Shown here one piece after another: positions 4,493-5,034 of a stretch of 5,034 nt of DNA (within the stretch, counting starts at the first letter, position 1; each line of letters opens with the position of its first letter). Source of the DNA: JBBRFH01 sp038224615. GTDB taxonomy: Bacteria > Planctomycetota > Phycisphaerae > Tepidisphaerales > Tepidisphaeraceae. The notes under the pieces are model-generated. The model saw only the letters and a program-made list of their open reading frames with translations, ran no database searches and was not told the DNA's origin. The stretch lies in NCBI GenBank assembly GCA_038224615.1, contig JBBRFH010000250.1, positions 1 through 5,034 of the forward strand, in the 5' to 3' direction. The position numbers and the translations under genes were made by a program.

Positions 4493-5034
4493 TTACGCCG
4501 TCGCGAGGTCGAACAGTTGCGCGAACTTCTTTCCCGCGCGGTTCTTCCACGCGCCCTTGTGGTAGGCGTATCCCGCAATCAAAGGCACCGCGATGGTGGC
4601 TTCGGAGAAGACCATCTGTTCGTACACGAGGTCGACCTTGCCCCAGCTCGAGGCTTCCTTGAGCGTCGACGAGCTGAGCGCGCCGTCGCGGACGTCGGCG
4701 ATGGTGACCTGAATGGCGTACTTGTGCATCGGAGCGTCCATGCCAAGGGTTTCGGCGCAGACGACGATGTCCTGCGTGAAGTTCTTCGGCACGCCGCCGC
4801 CGATCATGACCAGGCCCGTCTCGGGGTTCTTCATCTTGATCTGCGTCAGCTCGTAGAAGTCCTTGCCGCCGTCCCAGGTCATCTTCGGCTGATCGCCTCG
4901 GGAGACGGCGTGGGTGACCAGGCCGAAGCCGGCCGAGCAGTCGCTGAAGGCCGGACAGAAGATCGGCACGTCGTGTAGGAAGGCTTCGTACACGATACTG
5001 TCGCGTGTCTTGCAGCCGTTGCGGTGCAGGAACG
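4493..5034 (-). CDS. Deoxyhypusine synthase-like protein, 3' part
   Basis: The last 180 codons are present. The frame stays open to the window edge (..FLHRNGCKTRDSIVYEAFLHDVPIFCPAFSD..), so the real start lies outside, and the GTG at 4993 is an internal valine codon. Family members bind NAD and transfer the aminobutyl group of spermidine through a lysine; in this protein that lysine is in SSWGKV (codon at 4637-4639), matching the SWGK motif around the active-site lysine of human deoxyhypusine synthase. GGGVPKNF corresponds to the GGGTPKHH-type motif, but the catalytic histidine position appears to be asparagine, and RDGALSSST replaces the FDGSDSGA segment. Bacteria lack the eIF5A substrate, so a polyamine reaction such as homospermidine-type synthesis is more likely than hypusine formation. 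Cytoplasmic. The terminator downstream suggests transcription separate from the sigma factor unit. Confidence 0.93.
   Translation of the reverse strand, partial: FLHRNGCKTRDSIVYEAFLHDVPIFCPAFSDCSAGFGLVTHAVSRGDQPKMTWDGGKDFYELTQIKMKNPETGLVMIGGGVPKNFTQDIVVCAETLGMDAPMHKYAIQVTIADVRDGALSSSTLKEASSWGKVDLVYEQMVFSEATIAVPLIAGYAYHKGAWKNRAGKKFAQLFDLATA

Noticed and set aside
4377..4550. N-terminal extension of the sigma factor by 58 residues
   Set aside because: It would pass through the terminator hairpin at 4436-4467 and overlap the end of the deoxyhypusine synthase-like gene. Sigma region 2 starts soon after the ATG at 4376, so the shorter form has normal ECF length.

Overview
The window looks like a stretch of a GC-rich Planctomycetota chromosome, probably of the Phycisphaerae type. 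This rests on a dockerin/cohesin-like envelope gene set beside an ECF-type sigma factor, a VIT-VWA lipoprotein, a bacterial deoxyhypusine synthase-like enzyme, and intergenic repeats that read as runs like ICAICQICG or GTGASPV, which I recall as frequent in planctomycete genomes. The taxonomic call is an inference; there is no rRNA or marker gene. All convincing genes lie on the minus strand, so the biological order runs from high to low coordinates.

Right edge: the 3' part of a deoxyhypusine synthase-like gene (4493-5034, cut by the window edge) ends at a 14-bp hairpin terminator (4436-4467). Next comes a likely four-gene unit: an ECF-like sigma-70 factor (3837-4376), a small single-span membrane protein with an anti-sigma-like layout and an outward-facing dockerin-type EF-hand (3302-3688), a secreted cohesin-like protein (2736-3305) and a large VIT-VWA lipoprotein (409-2733). 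The last three are tightly coupled (4-base overlap, then a 2-base gap). My reading is a trans-envelope signalling module in which the dockerin-like tail could bind the cohesin-like protein and so couple an extracytoplasmic event to the sigma factor. That is inference, but the domain pairing is visible in the sequence.

Left end: downstream of the VIT-VWA gene, a minus-strand promoter (TCGACA, 17 bp, TATAAT; 194-222) lies about 115 bp ahead of a strong intrinsic terminator (69-104). The interval folds into two further hairpins whose G-U pairs work only in the minus-strand transcript. I propose an undescribed small RNA at about 69-187.

Repeats: two palindromes built of 9-bp units (267-340 and 3740-3829) fill intergenic gaps, one of them between the sigma factor and its presumed partner. 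A 64-bp inverted repeat (3184-3247) sits in frame inside the signal-peptide N-region of the cohesin-like gene. A 7-bp ATAGnnn repeat runs off the left edge. No tRNA, rRNA, CRISPR or transposase gene was seen.
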